This document shows positions 6,673 to 14,961 of a stretch of 34,589 nt of DNA, piece after piece. Position 1 is the stretch's first letter; each line of letters starts with the position of its first letter. The position numbers and the translations under genes are program-made. Below the pieces are notes generated by a model. It searched no databases. It had not been told where the DNA came from and was given only the letters and a program-made list of their open reading frames with translations. The DNA comes from an uncultured Dorea sp. (lineage in GTDB: Bacteria; Bacillota; Clostridia; Lachnospirales; Lachnospiraceae), in contig CAJTUQ010000014.1 in NCBI GenBank assembly GCA_910579335.1, positions 3,472 to 38,060 on the forward strand, in the 5' to 3' direction.

Positions 6673-8661
6673 ATGAAAAATTTTAATAAGTATGAGAGAA
6701 CTTATTTTATGCCGCCTGTGGTAACGAATGATTGGGTAAAAAAGGATTATATTGACAAGCCGCCGATCTGGTGCAGCGTGGATTTGCGGGACGGCAACCA
6801 GGCGTTAATCGAGCCTATGAGCCTGGAGGAAAAACTGGAATTTTTCCAGATGCTTGTAGATATCGGATTTAAAGAGATTGAAGTGGGGTTTCCGGCGGCA
6901 TCGGAGACGGAGTACCAGTTTATGCGGACGCTTATTGAAAAGAACATGATACCCGACGATGTAACGGTGCAGGTGCTGACGCAGGCGAGGGAGCATATTA
7001 TCAAGAAGACGTTCGAGGCTGTGAAGGGCGCGCCCCATGCGGTCGTGCATCTGTACAATTCTACTTCGGTGGCGCAGCGGGAACAGGTGTTTAAGAAAGA
7101 CAAAGAAGAAATCAAGAGGATTGCAATAGAGGGTGCCAAACTTCTGTTAGAGCTTGCGAATGAAACGGACGGGAACTTCACCTTCCAGTACAGCCCGGAG
7201 AGTTTTCCGGGGACGGAGGTGGACTATGCGGTTGAAGTGTGCAATGCGGTACTAGACGTATGGAAGCCGGATGCGGACAATAAAGCAATCATCAATATCC
7301 CGACTACGGTTGAAAATGCCATGCCTCATGTATTTGCATGCCAGCTTGAGTATGTGCACAAAAATCTGAAGTACAGGGATAACGTGATTTTGTGTCTTCA
7401 TCCCCACAATGACCGGGGATGCGGTGTCGCCACTGCAGAACTTGGAATACTGGCGGGAGCGGACCGGATTGAGGGAACGCTGTTTGGAAACGGGGAGCGG
7501 ACCGGAAATGTAGATATAGTAACGCTTGGCATGAACATGTTTTCCCACGGCGTTGATCCAGGACTTGACTTTTCGGATATGCAGCATCTTAGAGAGACTT
7601 ACGAAAGGCTCACAAGGATGGAGGTAAATCCGAGACAGCCTTACGGCGGGGATTTGGTGTTCACTGCGTTTTCCGGCTCCCATCAGGATGCGATTGCCAA
7701 AGGCATGGCGTGGAGAGAGGAGAAGAAGTGCAGCACATGGACGGTTCCGTATCTGCCCATTGATCCGCAGGATGTAGGAAGAAGATACGACTCCGATGTA
7801 ATTCGAATCAACAGCCAGTCGGGAAAAGGCGGCGTAAGCTATATTTTAAAGCAGAGTTTTGGAATCAATCTGCCGCTTAAGATGCGCGAAGAAGTGGGAT
7901 ATCTTGTGAAAGACGTATCAGACAAGGCGCATAAGGAGCTGAGCCCTGAGTGGGTATATGAGATTTTCACGGATAATTATGTGAATACCAAGCCGGTATT
8001 TTCCATTGACGAGTGCCATTTTAAACAGGTGGACGGAATTACGGCAGAGGTATCCATCAACCACGCCGGGGAGAGCCGTGCTGTCACCGCAAACGGAAAC
8101 GGACGTCTGGATGCTGTGAGCAATGCGATAAAGCAGTATTTTAATATCAGCTACGAGCTGAGATATTACGAGGAGCATTCGCTGACGAGAGGCTCGTCTT
8201 CAAAAGCGGCGGCATATGTGGGAATCGTATGCAGCGGCAGGACGTTCTGGGGCGTAGGCATTGATGCGGATATTATCAGCGCATCGATTGAGGCGCTGAT
8301 TGTGGCGGTGAATAAGATTGAGGAAATCGGCCATGCAGAGACATGCAAGGATGCAAGGATGATTGAGATTATGAATTACATTCAGGCGAATTATATTGAT
8401 ATTACGCTGGACGATATTGCGGAGAAGTTCTTTTTGTCAAAGCCGTATATTTCCAAATATATTAAAGAAAAATCGGGAATGACCTTTGGAGAGCTGGTAA
8501 AGAAAATCCGCATGAAAAAGGCGAAGGCGCTTCTGAAAAGCAGCAATATGACGGTAGAAAACATCTCGCTGTCCGTGGGATACCAGAATGTGGAACATTT
8601 TAACAGGCTTTTTAAGAAGGCGTACAATATGACTCCGATGCAGTTCCGCAATCAAAAGTAA
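6673..8661 (+). CDS. 2-isopropylmalate synthase fused to a C-terminal AraC-type DNA-binding domain
   Basis: This 662-residue protein joins two modules in one uninterrupted frame. Residues 1-425 are a class-II (LeuA2-type) 2-isopropylmalate synthase: VDLRDGNQALIEPM (metal Asp40), LYNSTSVAQRE, CLHPHNDRG (metal ligands His243 and His245) and GNGERTGNVD. Residues about 430-552 match the LeuA allosteric/dimer domain, including TRGSSSKAAAYVG; in known enzymes this domain binds leucine. Residues about 560-660 are an AraC/XylS double helix-turn-helix: MNYIQANYIDITLDDIAEKF, LSKPYISKYIKEKSGM, then ISLSVGYQNVEHFNRLFKKA and MTPMQFR. Usual LeuA2 enzymes end near residue 560, so the last 100 residues are extra. 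The known LeuA reaction is acetyl-CoA plus 2-oxoisovalerate to 2-isopropylmalate. The inference is a leucine-responsive enzyme that also binds DNA. GGAGGAG at 6658-6664 supports the start. No leuB, leuC or leuD is nearby. Confidence 0.92.
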   Translation: MKNFNKYERTYFMPPVVTNDWVKKDYIDKPPIWCSVDLRDGNQALIEPMSLEEKLEFFQMLVDIGFKEIEVGFPAASETEYQFMRTLIEKNMIPDDVTVQVLTQAREHIIKKTFEAVKGAPHAVVHLYNSTSVAQREQVFKKDKEEIKRIAIEGAKLLLELANETDGNFTFQYSPESFPGTEVDYAVEVCNAVLDVWKPDADNKAIINIPTTVENAMPHVFACQLEYVHKNLKYRDNVILCLHPHNDRGCGVATAELGILAGADRIEGTLFGNGERTGNVDIVTLGMNMFSHGVDPGLDFSDMQHLRETYERLTRMEVNPRQPYGGDLVFTAFSGSHQDAIAKGMAWREEKKCSTWTVPYLPIDPQDVGRRYDSDVIRINSQSGKGGVSYILKQSFGINLPLKMREEVGYLVKDVSDKAHKELSPEWVYEIFTDNYVNTKPVFSIDECHFKQVDGITAEVSINHAGESRAVTANGNGRLDAVSNAIKQYFNISYELRYYEEHSLTRGSSSKAAAYVGIVCSGRTFWGVGIDADIISASIEALIVAVNKIEEIGHAETCKDARMIEIMNYIQANYIDITLDDIAEKFFLSKPYISKYIKEKSGMTFGELVKKIRMKKAKALLKSSNMTVENISLSVGYQNVEHFNRLFKKAYNMTPMQFRNQK

Positions 8662-8690
8662 TTTTCGGGTCACAGATGAAGAGAGAGATT

Positions 8691-10037
8691 ATGGAGAAAG
8701 ATTTGACTTCCGGCAGTGTGTTTAAGAATATGGTTTCTTTCTCGCTGCCGTATCTGCTATCATATTTTTTACAGACATTGTACGGTCTGGCGGATTTATT
8801 CATTATAGGCCGTTTCAACGGCGTGGACAGCATCACGGCGGTTTCCGTGGGCGGTCAGGTCATGCATATGCTGACGGTGATGATCGTCGGTCTGGCGATG
8901 GGTTCGACGGTAACGATTGGAAGAGCGGTCGGGGCAAAGCGGTCCGGGCAGGCAGCTCTTGCCGTCGGGAATACGATTACTTTATTTATGGGGGTATCCG
9001 TCGCAGCGACGGGTATTCTCCTTGTGTTGGTAAAATCCGTTGTGGCGGTTATGGGGACTCCGGCGGAGGCGGTTTCGGAAACAGTAGTATATCTAACGAT
9101 TTGCTTTGTTGGGATCCCGTTTATAACCGCATATAATATTATCAGCGCCGTTTTCCGCGGCCTGGGCGATTCCAAAAGCCCTATGTATTTTATTGCGGTC
9201 GCCTGCGTCGTGAATATTGCGCTGGATTATTGGCTTATCGGCGGCTTCCATCTGGGGGCGGCGGGAGCCGCGCTTGGCACGGTGCTGTCGCAGACGATCA
9301 GCGTAATTGCGGCGTTTCTTATGATTCGTAAGAAAAGGACGCAGATTACGCTGAAAAAAGATGTTTTTCTGCCGCACAGAAAAATAATGGGAGCGATACT
9401 CAAAATCGGAATACCTGTCGCCGTGCAGGATGGATTTATCCAGGTTGCGTTTATTGTAATCACGGTGATTGCAAACCATAGGGGGCTGAATGACGCGGCT
9501 GCCGTTGGAATCGTGGAAAAATTTATAGGGGTGGTATTCCTTGTGCCTTCTACCATGCTCTCTACCGTGTCTGCGCTTTCTGCGCAGAATATCGGCGCAG
9601 GGCAGCATGACAGGGCAAAGGCTTCCCTCTGCTACGCTGTTTTCCTGGCCGCAGGGTTCGGGCTGGTGGTGTCCGCTGCCATGCAGTTTGCGGGAAGCGC
9701 CGTGGTTGGGATGTTTACAGAGAATGCGGAAGTAATTCTGCTTGGGGATGAGTATCTGCGGTCCTATATTTGGGATTGTATGATTGCGGGCGTACATTTT
9801 AGTTTCAGCGGGTATTTCTGCGCATACGGCTTGTCGGGAATTTCCTTTTTACATAATGCCCTGTCAATTGTGTGCGTACGTGTTCCCGGCGCTTTCTTGG
9901 CGTCCCGGTATTTTCCGGATACACTGTTTCCGATGGGACTTGCAGCTCCTTTCGGTTCGCTTTTATCGGTGATAGTCTGTCTGGCGGCATTTGTCTGGAT
10001 GAAAAAATATAAGAGATATGTTGTGAAGGAGGTATGA
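8691..10037 (+). CDS. MATE family multidrug/toxin efflux transporter
   Basis: This 448-residue protein has about 12 hydrophobic segments arranged as two halves. Each half opens with the MATE pattern, the first as FSLPYLLSYFLQTLYGLADLFIIGRF. These carriers export cationic or aromatic compounds in exchange for Na+ or H+. It starts about 30 bases after the LeuA-AraC fusion gene and ends 4 bases before the amidohydrolase start, so the three probably form an operon. The ATG at 8691 follows a purine-rich GAGAGAGA; an in-frame ATG at 8676 has no clear ribosome binding site but cannot be excluded. The substrate is unknown. Confidence 0.88.
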   Translation: MEKDLTSGSVFKNMVSFSLPYLLSYFLQTLYGLADLFIIGRFNGVDSITAVSVGGQVMHMLTVMIVGLAMGSTVTIGRAVGAKRSGQAALAVGNTITLFMGVSVAATGILLVLVKSVVAVMGTPAEAVSETVVYLTICFVGIPFITAYNIISAVFRGLGDSKSPMYFIAVACVVNIALDYWLIGGFHLGAAGAALGTVLSQTISVIAAFLMIRKKRTQITLKKDVFLPHRKIMGAILKIGIPVAVQDGFIQVAFIVITVIANHRGLNDAAAVGIVEKFIGVVFLVPSTMLSTVSALSAQNIGAGQHDRAKASLCYAVFLAAGFGLVVSAAMQFAGSAVVGMFTENAEVILLGDEYLRSYIWDCMIAGVHFSFSGYFCAYGLSGISFLHNALSIVCVRVPGAFLASRYFPDTLFPMGLAAPFGSLLSVIVCLAAFVWMKKYKRYVVKEV

Positions 10038-10041
10038 AACA

Positions 10042-11280
10042 ATGATTATTTGCGCAAATCATCTAATAACAGGGGACGGAAAGACGAAGCTTGATAACAA
10101 GGCCGTTCTGACGGGGACGGACGGGAAGATTCAGAGGATTGGGACAAAGGAGGAACTGATTTCTGAGTGTCCAAAGGAAGAAGTGAAGGACTACGGGGAG
10201 GCCACCATACTGCCGGGCCTTTGTGACATGCATGCCCACTTGGGTTACTGGTATTCGCAGCCTGACAGTTTTAATTACGGGCCGCAGCTGATTATGCTCT
10301 ATGCCCTGCAGCATGCACAGGCGGCGTTTGAGCGGGGGATTACGTCGGTTCGCGACATGTGTTCCGCACACGGCGTCTGCAAGAATTTAAAGCTGGCGGC
10401 GGAAAAGGGATTTGTAGTTATACCGAAAATCACTCACACGGACGCCGGAATCTGTATGACCGGCGGTCATGCATGGGAGGAGGCCGAGCAGGTGGACGGC
10501 CCGTGGGAAGTGCGCAAAGAAGTCCGCAGGCAGGTGCGCGACGGGGCCGAGTGGGTAAAAGTACTCACAACGCACCGTTCCCATATTCCGGAATTTACCC
10601 AGGAGGAGCTTAATGCGGCAGTTAACGAATGCCACAGACGGGGGATTAAGTGCGGGGTGCATGCGGGGACGAATCCGGGCATCCAGATGTGCATTGACGC
10701 CGGGTTTGATACGATTGAACATGCGACCTTTATGACCGTGGACCATGCGAAGCAGATGGCGGAAAAAGGAATTGCGTGGACGCCTACGATTATGGCATAT
10801 ACGCTGTTATATGATATCTGCAGGGACAATATGGAAAAACATGCGCACGCTCCTGTAAACGACCCGGTGATGCAGAAGGAAATAAAGGATTATCAGTATT
10901 TCGAGCCGGCTTACAAAGCGTACCGGGATAATTTTAAAGCGTTTTATGATACGGGTGTAACGGTGATTGCCGGAACGGACATGGTAATGTACAAGTCGCC
11001 GCTTTTGCCGCTGCCGCGGGAGCTTGAATATATGGTAGAATACGGCATTACTCCGGTGCAGGCAGTCCAGACGGCAACTTCTAATCCGGCGAAGGTTCTT
11101 GGCGTGGATGGCGAGAGAGGATTGATGAAGGAAGGGCTTGATGCGGATATTCTTGTAGTGGGCGGCGATTTGAGCAAAGATATCAAGTGCTTAAATGACG
11201 TGAGGCTTGTAACAATGGACGGAAAGAGAGTGTTCGAGGACGGAATCAGGTATGTAGGCACCGGCAATCTGTTTATGTAG
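10042..11280 (+). CDS. metal-dependent amidohydrolase (imidazolonepropionase/prolidase-like)
   Basis: This 412-residue cytoplasmic hydrolase of the amidohydrolase superfamily has a complete metal site: DMHAHLG (His64, His66), the carboxylated lysine candidate Lys173 in WVKVLTT, His207 in GVHAGT, His227 in IEHATFM, and Asp313 in GTDMVMY. The C-terminal GLDADILVVGGD returns to the small beta-sandwich typical of the superfamily. Family members hydrolyse cyclic amides, dipeptides or N-acyl amino acids; this subgroup contains Xaa-Arg/Lys prolidases and imidazolonepropionase-like proteins, so the substrate is open. AAGGAGG at 10026-10032 lies in the end of the MATE gene, indicating tight coupling. 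Confidence 0.88.
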   Translation: MIICANHLITGDGKTKLDNKAVLTGTDGKIQRIGTKEELISECPKEEVKDYGEATILPGLCDMHAHLGYWYSQPDSFNYGPQLIMLYALQHAQAAFERGITSVRDMCSAHGVCKNLKLAAEKGFVVIPKITHTDAGICMTGGHAWEEAEQVDGPWEVRKEVRRQVRDGAEWVKVLTTHRSHIPEFTQEELNAAVNECHRRGIKCGVHAGTNPGIQMCIDAGFDTIEHATFMTVDHAKQMAEKGIAWTPTIMAYTLLYDICRDNMEKHAHAPVNDPVMQKEIKDYQYFEPAYKAYRDNFKAFYDTGVTVIAGTDMVMYKSPLLPLPRELEYMVEYGITPVQAVQTATSNPAKVLGVDGERGLMKEGLDADILVVGGDLSKDIKCLNDVRLVTMDGKRVFEDGIRYVGTGNLFM

Positions 11281-11360
11281 GGAAAATGGCAGCGGCCTCA
11301 TCTCGAACAGGGTAACTTTAGTATGATAAAAATAAATGAATTTGGCCGGGAGAGAAGGAT

Positions 11361-12920
11361 ATGAGTGCATACGGAAAAAACACGGCCGCCGTATTTATAT
11401 GTATATGTTTCATAGTATTTCTTGGCTTATCTGCCTGCGCAAAGACGAACGCCCAGGGCTCGCCGGAAGGAGCGGAGGATCCTGCGAGCGGTAATGCGAA
11501 AGACATCGGGATGCAGGACGGGCAGACTTTGGACAGCCGGATGGCGGACGGCAGTACCCAAAACGAAGAAAACCCGGATGAAGAGAACACGGATGAAATC
11601 AAAGAGGATGGTATTTCGGCGCCCTCTGTCTGCGGCAGGCTTTCCGTCAAGGATACGCAGCTGGTGGACGAACGGGGGAATCCGGTGCGGCTAAGAGGCA
11701 TTAGCACTCATGGGATTGCGTGGTTTCCACAGTATGTCAACGAACAGCTTTTTAAAGAGCTCAGGAGAGAATGGAAGGCCAACGTGCTTCGCCTTGCCAT
11801 GTATACGGCGGCGCCGGGGGGATACTGTACGGACGGGGATAAAGAGAGCCTAAAAAGGCTGGAAAAGAGCGGTGTGGAGTATGCCGCGGCACAGGATTTG
11901 TATGTAATCGTCGACTGGCATATTTTGTCCGACGGGAATCCGAATCAGTATAAAGATGAAGCGCTTGAATTTTTTGAGGAGATATCGAAGGAGTTTGCAG
12001 AGTATGACAATGTGCTCTATGAAATCTGCAACGAGCCAAACAGCGGCGTTTCCTGGAAGGAGATTAAGGACTATGCCGAGGAAGTCATACCGGTTATCCG
12101 CAGGAACGCTCCGCAGGCCGTGATACTTGTGGGAACGCCGAACTGGTCCCAGCAGGTGGATAAGGCGGCGGCAGACCCGATTGCCGGTTATGAGAATCTT
12201 ATGTATACGATGCATTTTTATGCGGCGTCGCATACGGGTTCTGTAAGAGACACGATGGCGGCGGCAGTTGATGCGGGGCTGCCGGTATTCGTGTCGGAGT
12301 TCGGTATTTGCGATGCCAGCGGAAACGGCGGGATAGACAAGGTTGAGGCCAAAGCGTGGATGCAGCTTTTAGACCAGTATCAGATAAGCTTCGTAGCATG
12401 GAATCTTTCCAATAAAGATGAAACTTCGGCGGTTATATTAAATACGGTGGACAAGGCGTCGGGTTTTTCAGAAGAAGATTTGAGCGACTCCGGAAAATGG
12501 CTGTACAGAATCTTGGCGGGAGATGAAAAAAAGCCCAAAGCAGGCGGCAGCGGCTCAGATACAGCCGCTGAAAACAGCGTGCCGCCAGGCGGCTTCAGAG
12601 TGAGCCAAAGAACCGGCGGATTGGAGGTTACGGCCACTTTGTCCGGCAGCTGGGAGACACAAGGGGAGGTGTTCTGCCAATACACGCTGTTTATAAAAAA
12701 CGAGTCAAACCGGAATTTCCAAAACTGGGAAGTGGACGTGGAGTTTGGCGGCAGGATAGCCCTGTCAGAAGCATGGAACGGAAACTATAGTGTAAAGGGG
12801 GATACCCTCCATATTTCTTCCGCAGAATACAATGGAGCGCTCGCCGCAGGCGGCAGCACGAATGATGCGGGATTTATCGTCAGCGGCGAAGGTGCTGCGA
12901 AGATACAGGATATTTATTAA
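11361..12920 (+). CDS. lipid-anchored GH5 glycoside hydrolase (endoglucanase-like) with C-terminal carbohydrate-binding-like domain
   Basis: This 519-residue secreted protein begins with a lipoprotein signal (hydrophobic residues 9-24, lipobox LSAC, Cys26), followed by a charged Glu/Asp-rich linker (about 30-88). A GH5 catalytic domain (about 92-375) shows VRLRGISTHGIAW, VIVDWHILSDGNP, the acid/base Glu225 in YEICNEPNSG, MHFYAASH and the nucleophile Glu313 in FVSEFGICD, as in Cel5A-type cellulases. After a Ser/Gly/Pro linker, residues about 410-519 look like a CBM2-type beta-sandwich (GSWETQGEV, NESNRNFQNWEVDVEF, AWNGNYS). The predicted role is beta-1,4-glucan cleavage at the cell surface. 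The 80-base gap before it has a TATGAT at 11322-11327 without a good -35 box, so it may share the upstream operon transcript. Confidence 0.9.
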   Translation: MSAYGKNTAAVFICICFIVFLGLSACAKTNAQGSPEGAEDPASGNAKDIGMQDGQTLDSRMADGSTQNEENPDEENTDEIKEDGISAPSVCGRLSVKDTQLVDERGNPVRLRGISTHGIAWFPQYVNEQLFKELRREWKANVLRLAMYTAAPGGYCTDGDKESLKRLEKSGVEYAAAQDLYVIVDWHILSDGNPNQYKDEALEFFEEISKEFAEYDNVLYEICNEPNSGVSWKEIKDYAEEVIPVIRRNAPQAVILVGTPNWSQQVDKAAADPIAGYENLMYTMHFYAASHTGSVRDTMAAAVDAGLPVFVSEFGICDASGNGGIDKVEAKAWMQLLDQYQISFVAWNLSNKDETSAVILNTVDKASGFSEEDLSDSGKWLYRILAGDEKKPKAGGSGSDTAAENSVPPGGFRVSQRTGGLEVTATLSGSWETQGEVFCQYTLFIKNESNRNFQNWEVDVEFGGRIALSEAWNGNYSVKGDTLHISSAEYNGALAAGGSTNDAGFIVSGEGAAKIQDIY

Positions 12921-12936
12921 GTCCGCAGGAAATGTT

Positions 12937-12988
12937 AAAAAAAGAGAAGCGTTCAATCAGCAGTTTTTCTGATTGAACGCTCTTTTTT
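12937..12988. terminator. bidirectional Rho-independent terminator between the GH5 and aminopeptidase genes
   Basis: GCGTTCAATCAG at 12949-12960 and CTGATTGAACGC at 12969-12980 form a perfect 12-bp stem. An A run lies at 12937-12943 and a T run at 12983-12988, so the element works for both convergent genes. Confidence 0.9.
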
Positions 12989-12999
12989 GTTTTTAAGTT

Positions 13000-14787
13000 T
13001 TAAATTGCCCGTGTATATTCTTTCAGCCACTCTCTTTCTTCATCTGTCAGGTGAGGGCCGATTTTTTCATATACGTCCTTGTGGTACTGATTCAGCCATT
13101 CGCGTTCATCCCGGCTCATTTCCTCCGGCTCAATGCCGTCAAGGTCGATGGGGGCGAAGGTTACGGTCTCGAAGTACATAAACTGCCCATACTTGTTTTT
13201 CGTGCCTTTTCTTACGATAAATTCGTTCTCAAGCCGGATACCGAACTGGCCGTCCTCGTAAATGCCGGGCTCGTCAGTGATTACCATGCTCTCTTCAAGC
13301 TGATGGTGCTCGTTCTTGCTTGGAACAACATACCAGCGAAAGCCCGTGGGCGCTTCGTGGATATTGCCGAGATAGCCGACGCCGTGCCCCGTGCCGCACT
13401 GAAAATCGAGGTCGAGATCCCAAATCGGCCCTCTTGCAAGCACGTCAAGATTATAGCCGTAACACCCGTAGAGGAAACGTGCCCGTGACAGGCGCATCAT
13501 AGCGCGGACAACGGCGGTGAAATATTTTTTCATCTGCTGGTCTACGGAGCCTAGGACAAAGGTTCTTGTGATATCCGTGGAGCCTTCAAAATAGCCGCCG
13601 CCAGTGTCGTTTAAGAAAAATGCGCCGGATGCAAGCGTAACGTCTGATTCCTTTGAAGGGGAGTAGTGCATCATGGCAGCATGGTCGGCAAAAGCGCACA
13701 AAGGTTCAAAACTGTCGCGGATATAACCCTCCTGTTCAGCCCGAAGCGCCGTAAGCTTGGCAGCCGAGCTCAGCTCCGTGATATTCTCTTTGTCGTAGCG
13801 GTTCTTTACCCAGTACATAAATTTTGTAACGGCGACGCCGTCTTTGATATGCGCCTTCTTGATATTTTCAAGCTCCACTTCATTCTTCATGGCTTTCATA
13901 AGAATGGAAGGATTTGCAGTTTCCACGATTCTGCAGGGGATGTTTTTGTAAAGGGCGTAGTTCATCTTCATAGGATCGATCATAACGGTGTTTTGGGCAT
14001 TCAGTTTCTTGACGTCCTCATAAATATCGTTATAGGGATGGATGGAAACATTGTTTTTTGCAAGCTCTTTTAAAATCCGCTCGTCAAGCTTGGAGTCATC
14101 TACATAAAGCGCTGCCTTGTCCATCGTTACGATGGCGTAAGACAGAAGAAGCGGGAAGAAATCCACGTCATCCCCGCGGATGTTAAGGAGCCAGCACACA
14201 TCGTCCAGGGAAGCGATGATATGGGTGTCGGCGCCGTTATTTTCCATTGCTTTCCGCACTCTTTGAAGCTTTGAGGCACAGCTTTCGCCGGAATATTTTT
14301 CCTCAAGGAAAAATGCCGGTTTTTTTGACAGAGGCGGTCGATCCTCCCAGATAGCGTCAATCAGGTCGTCCGAGTAGTGGATATTGATATTTTTTGCGGA
14401 CAGCGCTTCCTCATATTCCTGTCCTTCCCCCATAGACAGGACACGTCCGTCAAAGCCTACCGTGCCGCCGTTTGGAATATTTGCCAGCAAGTATTCCGTG
14501 ATGGACGGCGTATCGCCCACGAACATTTTCATCAGACGGATACCGCTGCCTGCGAGCTGGTTCTCCGCCTGAAAGAAATATCTTCCGTCGGTCCAGAGCC
14601 CCCCGTCGTCTTTTGTAATCGCCGCAGTTCCGTAGGAACCGCTGAAACCGGTGATGAATTTCCGCGCTTTAAAATGTTCCCCTACATATTCGCTCTGATG
14701 GAAGTCCGCAGTAGGGACAACGTATGCGTCAATGTTCTTTTCGGCCATTAGCGAGCGAAGCTTATCAACTCTTTCTGCTGCATTCAT
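13000..14787 (-). CDS. Xaa-Pro aminopeptidase (aminopeptidase P, M24B)
   Basis: This 595-residue enzyme removes N-terminal residues that precede proline and is probably cytoplasmic (no signal peptide). It has the three-domain layout of the long, eukaryote-like aminopeptidase P type: two creatinase-like domains (residues 1-290) and a pita-bread catalytic domain. Metal ligands are visible in FLNDTGGGYFEGSTDITRTF (two Asp), GTGHGVGYLGNIHEAP (His), ITDEPGIYEDGQFGIRLENE (two Glu). The start is the ATG at 14787-14785, preceded on the minus strand by AAGGAGG (complement of 14797-14803); a longer in-frame extension to 14844 lacks a ribosome binding site. It is transcribed divergently from the ABC permease gene, across a shared inverted repeat. 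Confidence 0.93.
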   Translation of the reverse strand: MNAAERVDKLRSLMAEKNIDAYVVPTADFHQSEYVGEHFKARKFITGFSGSYGTAAITKDDGGLWTDGRYFFQAENQLAGSGIRLMKMFVGDTPSITEYLLANIPNGGTVGFDGRVLSMGEGQEYEEALSAKNINIHYSDDLIDAIWEDRPPLSKKPAFFLEEKYSGESCASKLQRVRKAMENNGADTHIIASLDDVCWLLNIRGDDVDFFPLLLSYAIVTMDKAALYVDDSKLDERILKELAKNNVSIHPYNDIYEDVKKLNAQNTVMIDPMKMNYALYKNIPCRIVETANPSILMKAMKNEVELENIKKAHIKDGVAVTKFMYWVKNRYDKENITELSSAAKLTALRAEQEGYIRDSFEPLCAFADHAAMMHYSPSKESDVTLASGAFFLNDTGGGYFEGSTDITRTFVLGSVDQQMKKYFTAVVRAMMRLSRARFLYGCYGYNLDVLARGPIWDLDLDFQCGTGHGVGYLGNIHEAPTGFRWYVVPSKNEHHQLEESMVITDEPGIYEDGQFGIRLENEFIVRKGTKNKYGQFMYFETVTFAPIDLDGIEPEEMSRDEREWLNQYHKDVYEKIGPHLTDEEREWLKEYTRAI

Positions 14788-14819
14788 TGTGAAAAACCTC
14801 CTTGTATGTGAAAAATTTA

Positions 14820-14925
14820 TATCCCATATTTTACCATAAAACACACATAAATGCTATCATTTCCAATACTGCCGCTTTCTGTTGCAAAAGGGAATTTTAA
14901 GAATTATAATGTAAAATATGGGATA
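14820..14925. repeat. perfect 15-bp inverted repeat in the divergent aminopeptidase/ABC transporter intergenic region
   Basis: TATCCCATATTTTAC at 14820-14834 and its exact complement GTAAAATATGGGATA at 14911-14925 are 76 bases apart. The similarity continues with CAT/ATG after a one-base offset. The right arm directly follows the -10 box of the ABC permease promoter and covers its predicted start site. The left arm lies at the corresponding place before the aminopeptidase gene. Two oppositely oriented sites for one regulator are the simplest reading. Confidence 0.7.
14882..14910 (+). promoter_or_regulatory. sigma-A promoter of the ABC permease-ATPase operon
   Basis: TTGCAA at 14882-14887 and a consensus TATAAT at 14905-14910 are separated by 17 bases. 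The expected start site near 14917 falls inside the right arm of the inverted repeat. Confidence 0.75.
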
Positions 14926-14961
14926 GGTTTTTGAAAAGTATTTTTCAGAGAGGAAGCTGAG

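Noticed and set aside
8340..8661. AraC domain as a separate gene or result of a frameshift joined to leuA
   Set aside because: The frame is continuous from the synthase into the helix-turn-helix, with no stop, no internal ribosome binding site with start at the boundary, and a sensible linker.
9093..9797. Minus-strand open frame of 234 codons inside the MATE gene
   Set aside because: The plus strand encodes a clear MATE transporter; the reverse frame is rich in His, Arg and Asn and matches nothing.
14820..14925. The 15-bp inverted repeats as ends of a miniature transposable element
   Set aside because: No target-site duplication flanks the 106-base segment, and the right arm is placed precisely at a promoter start site.
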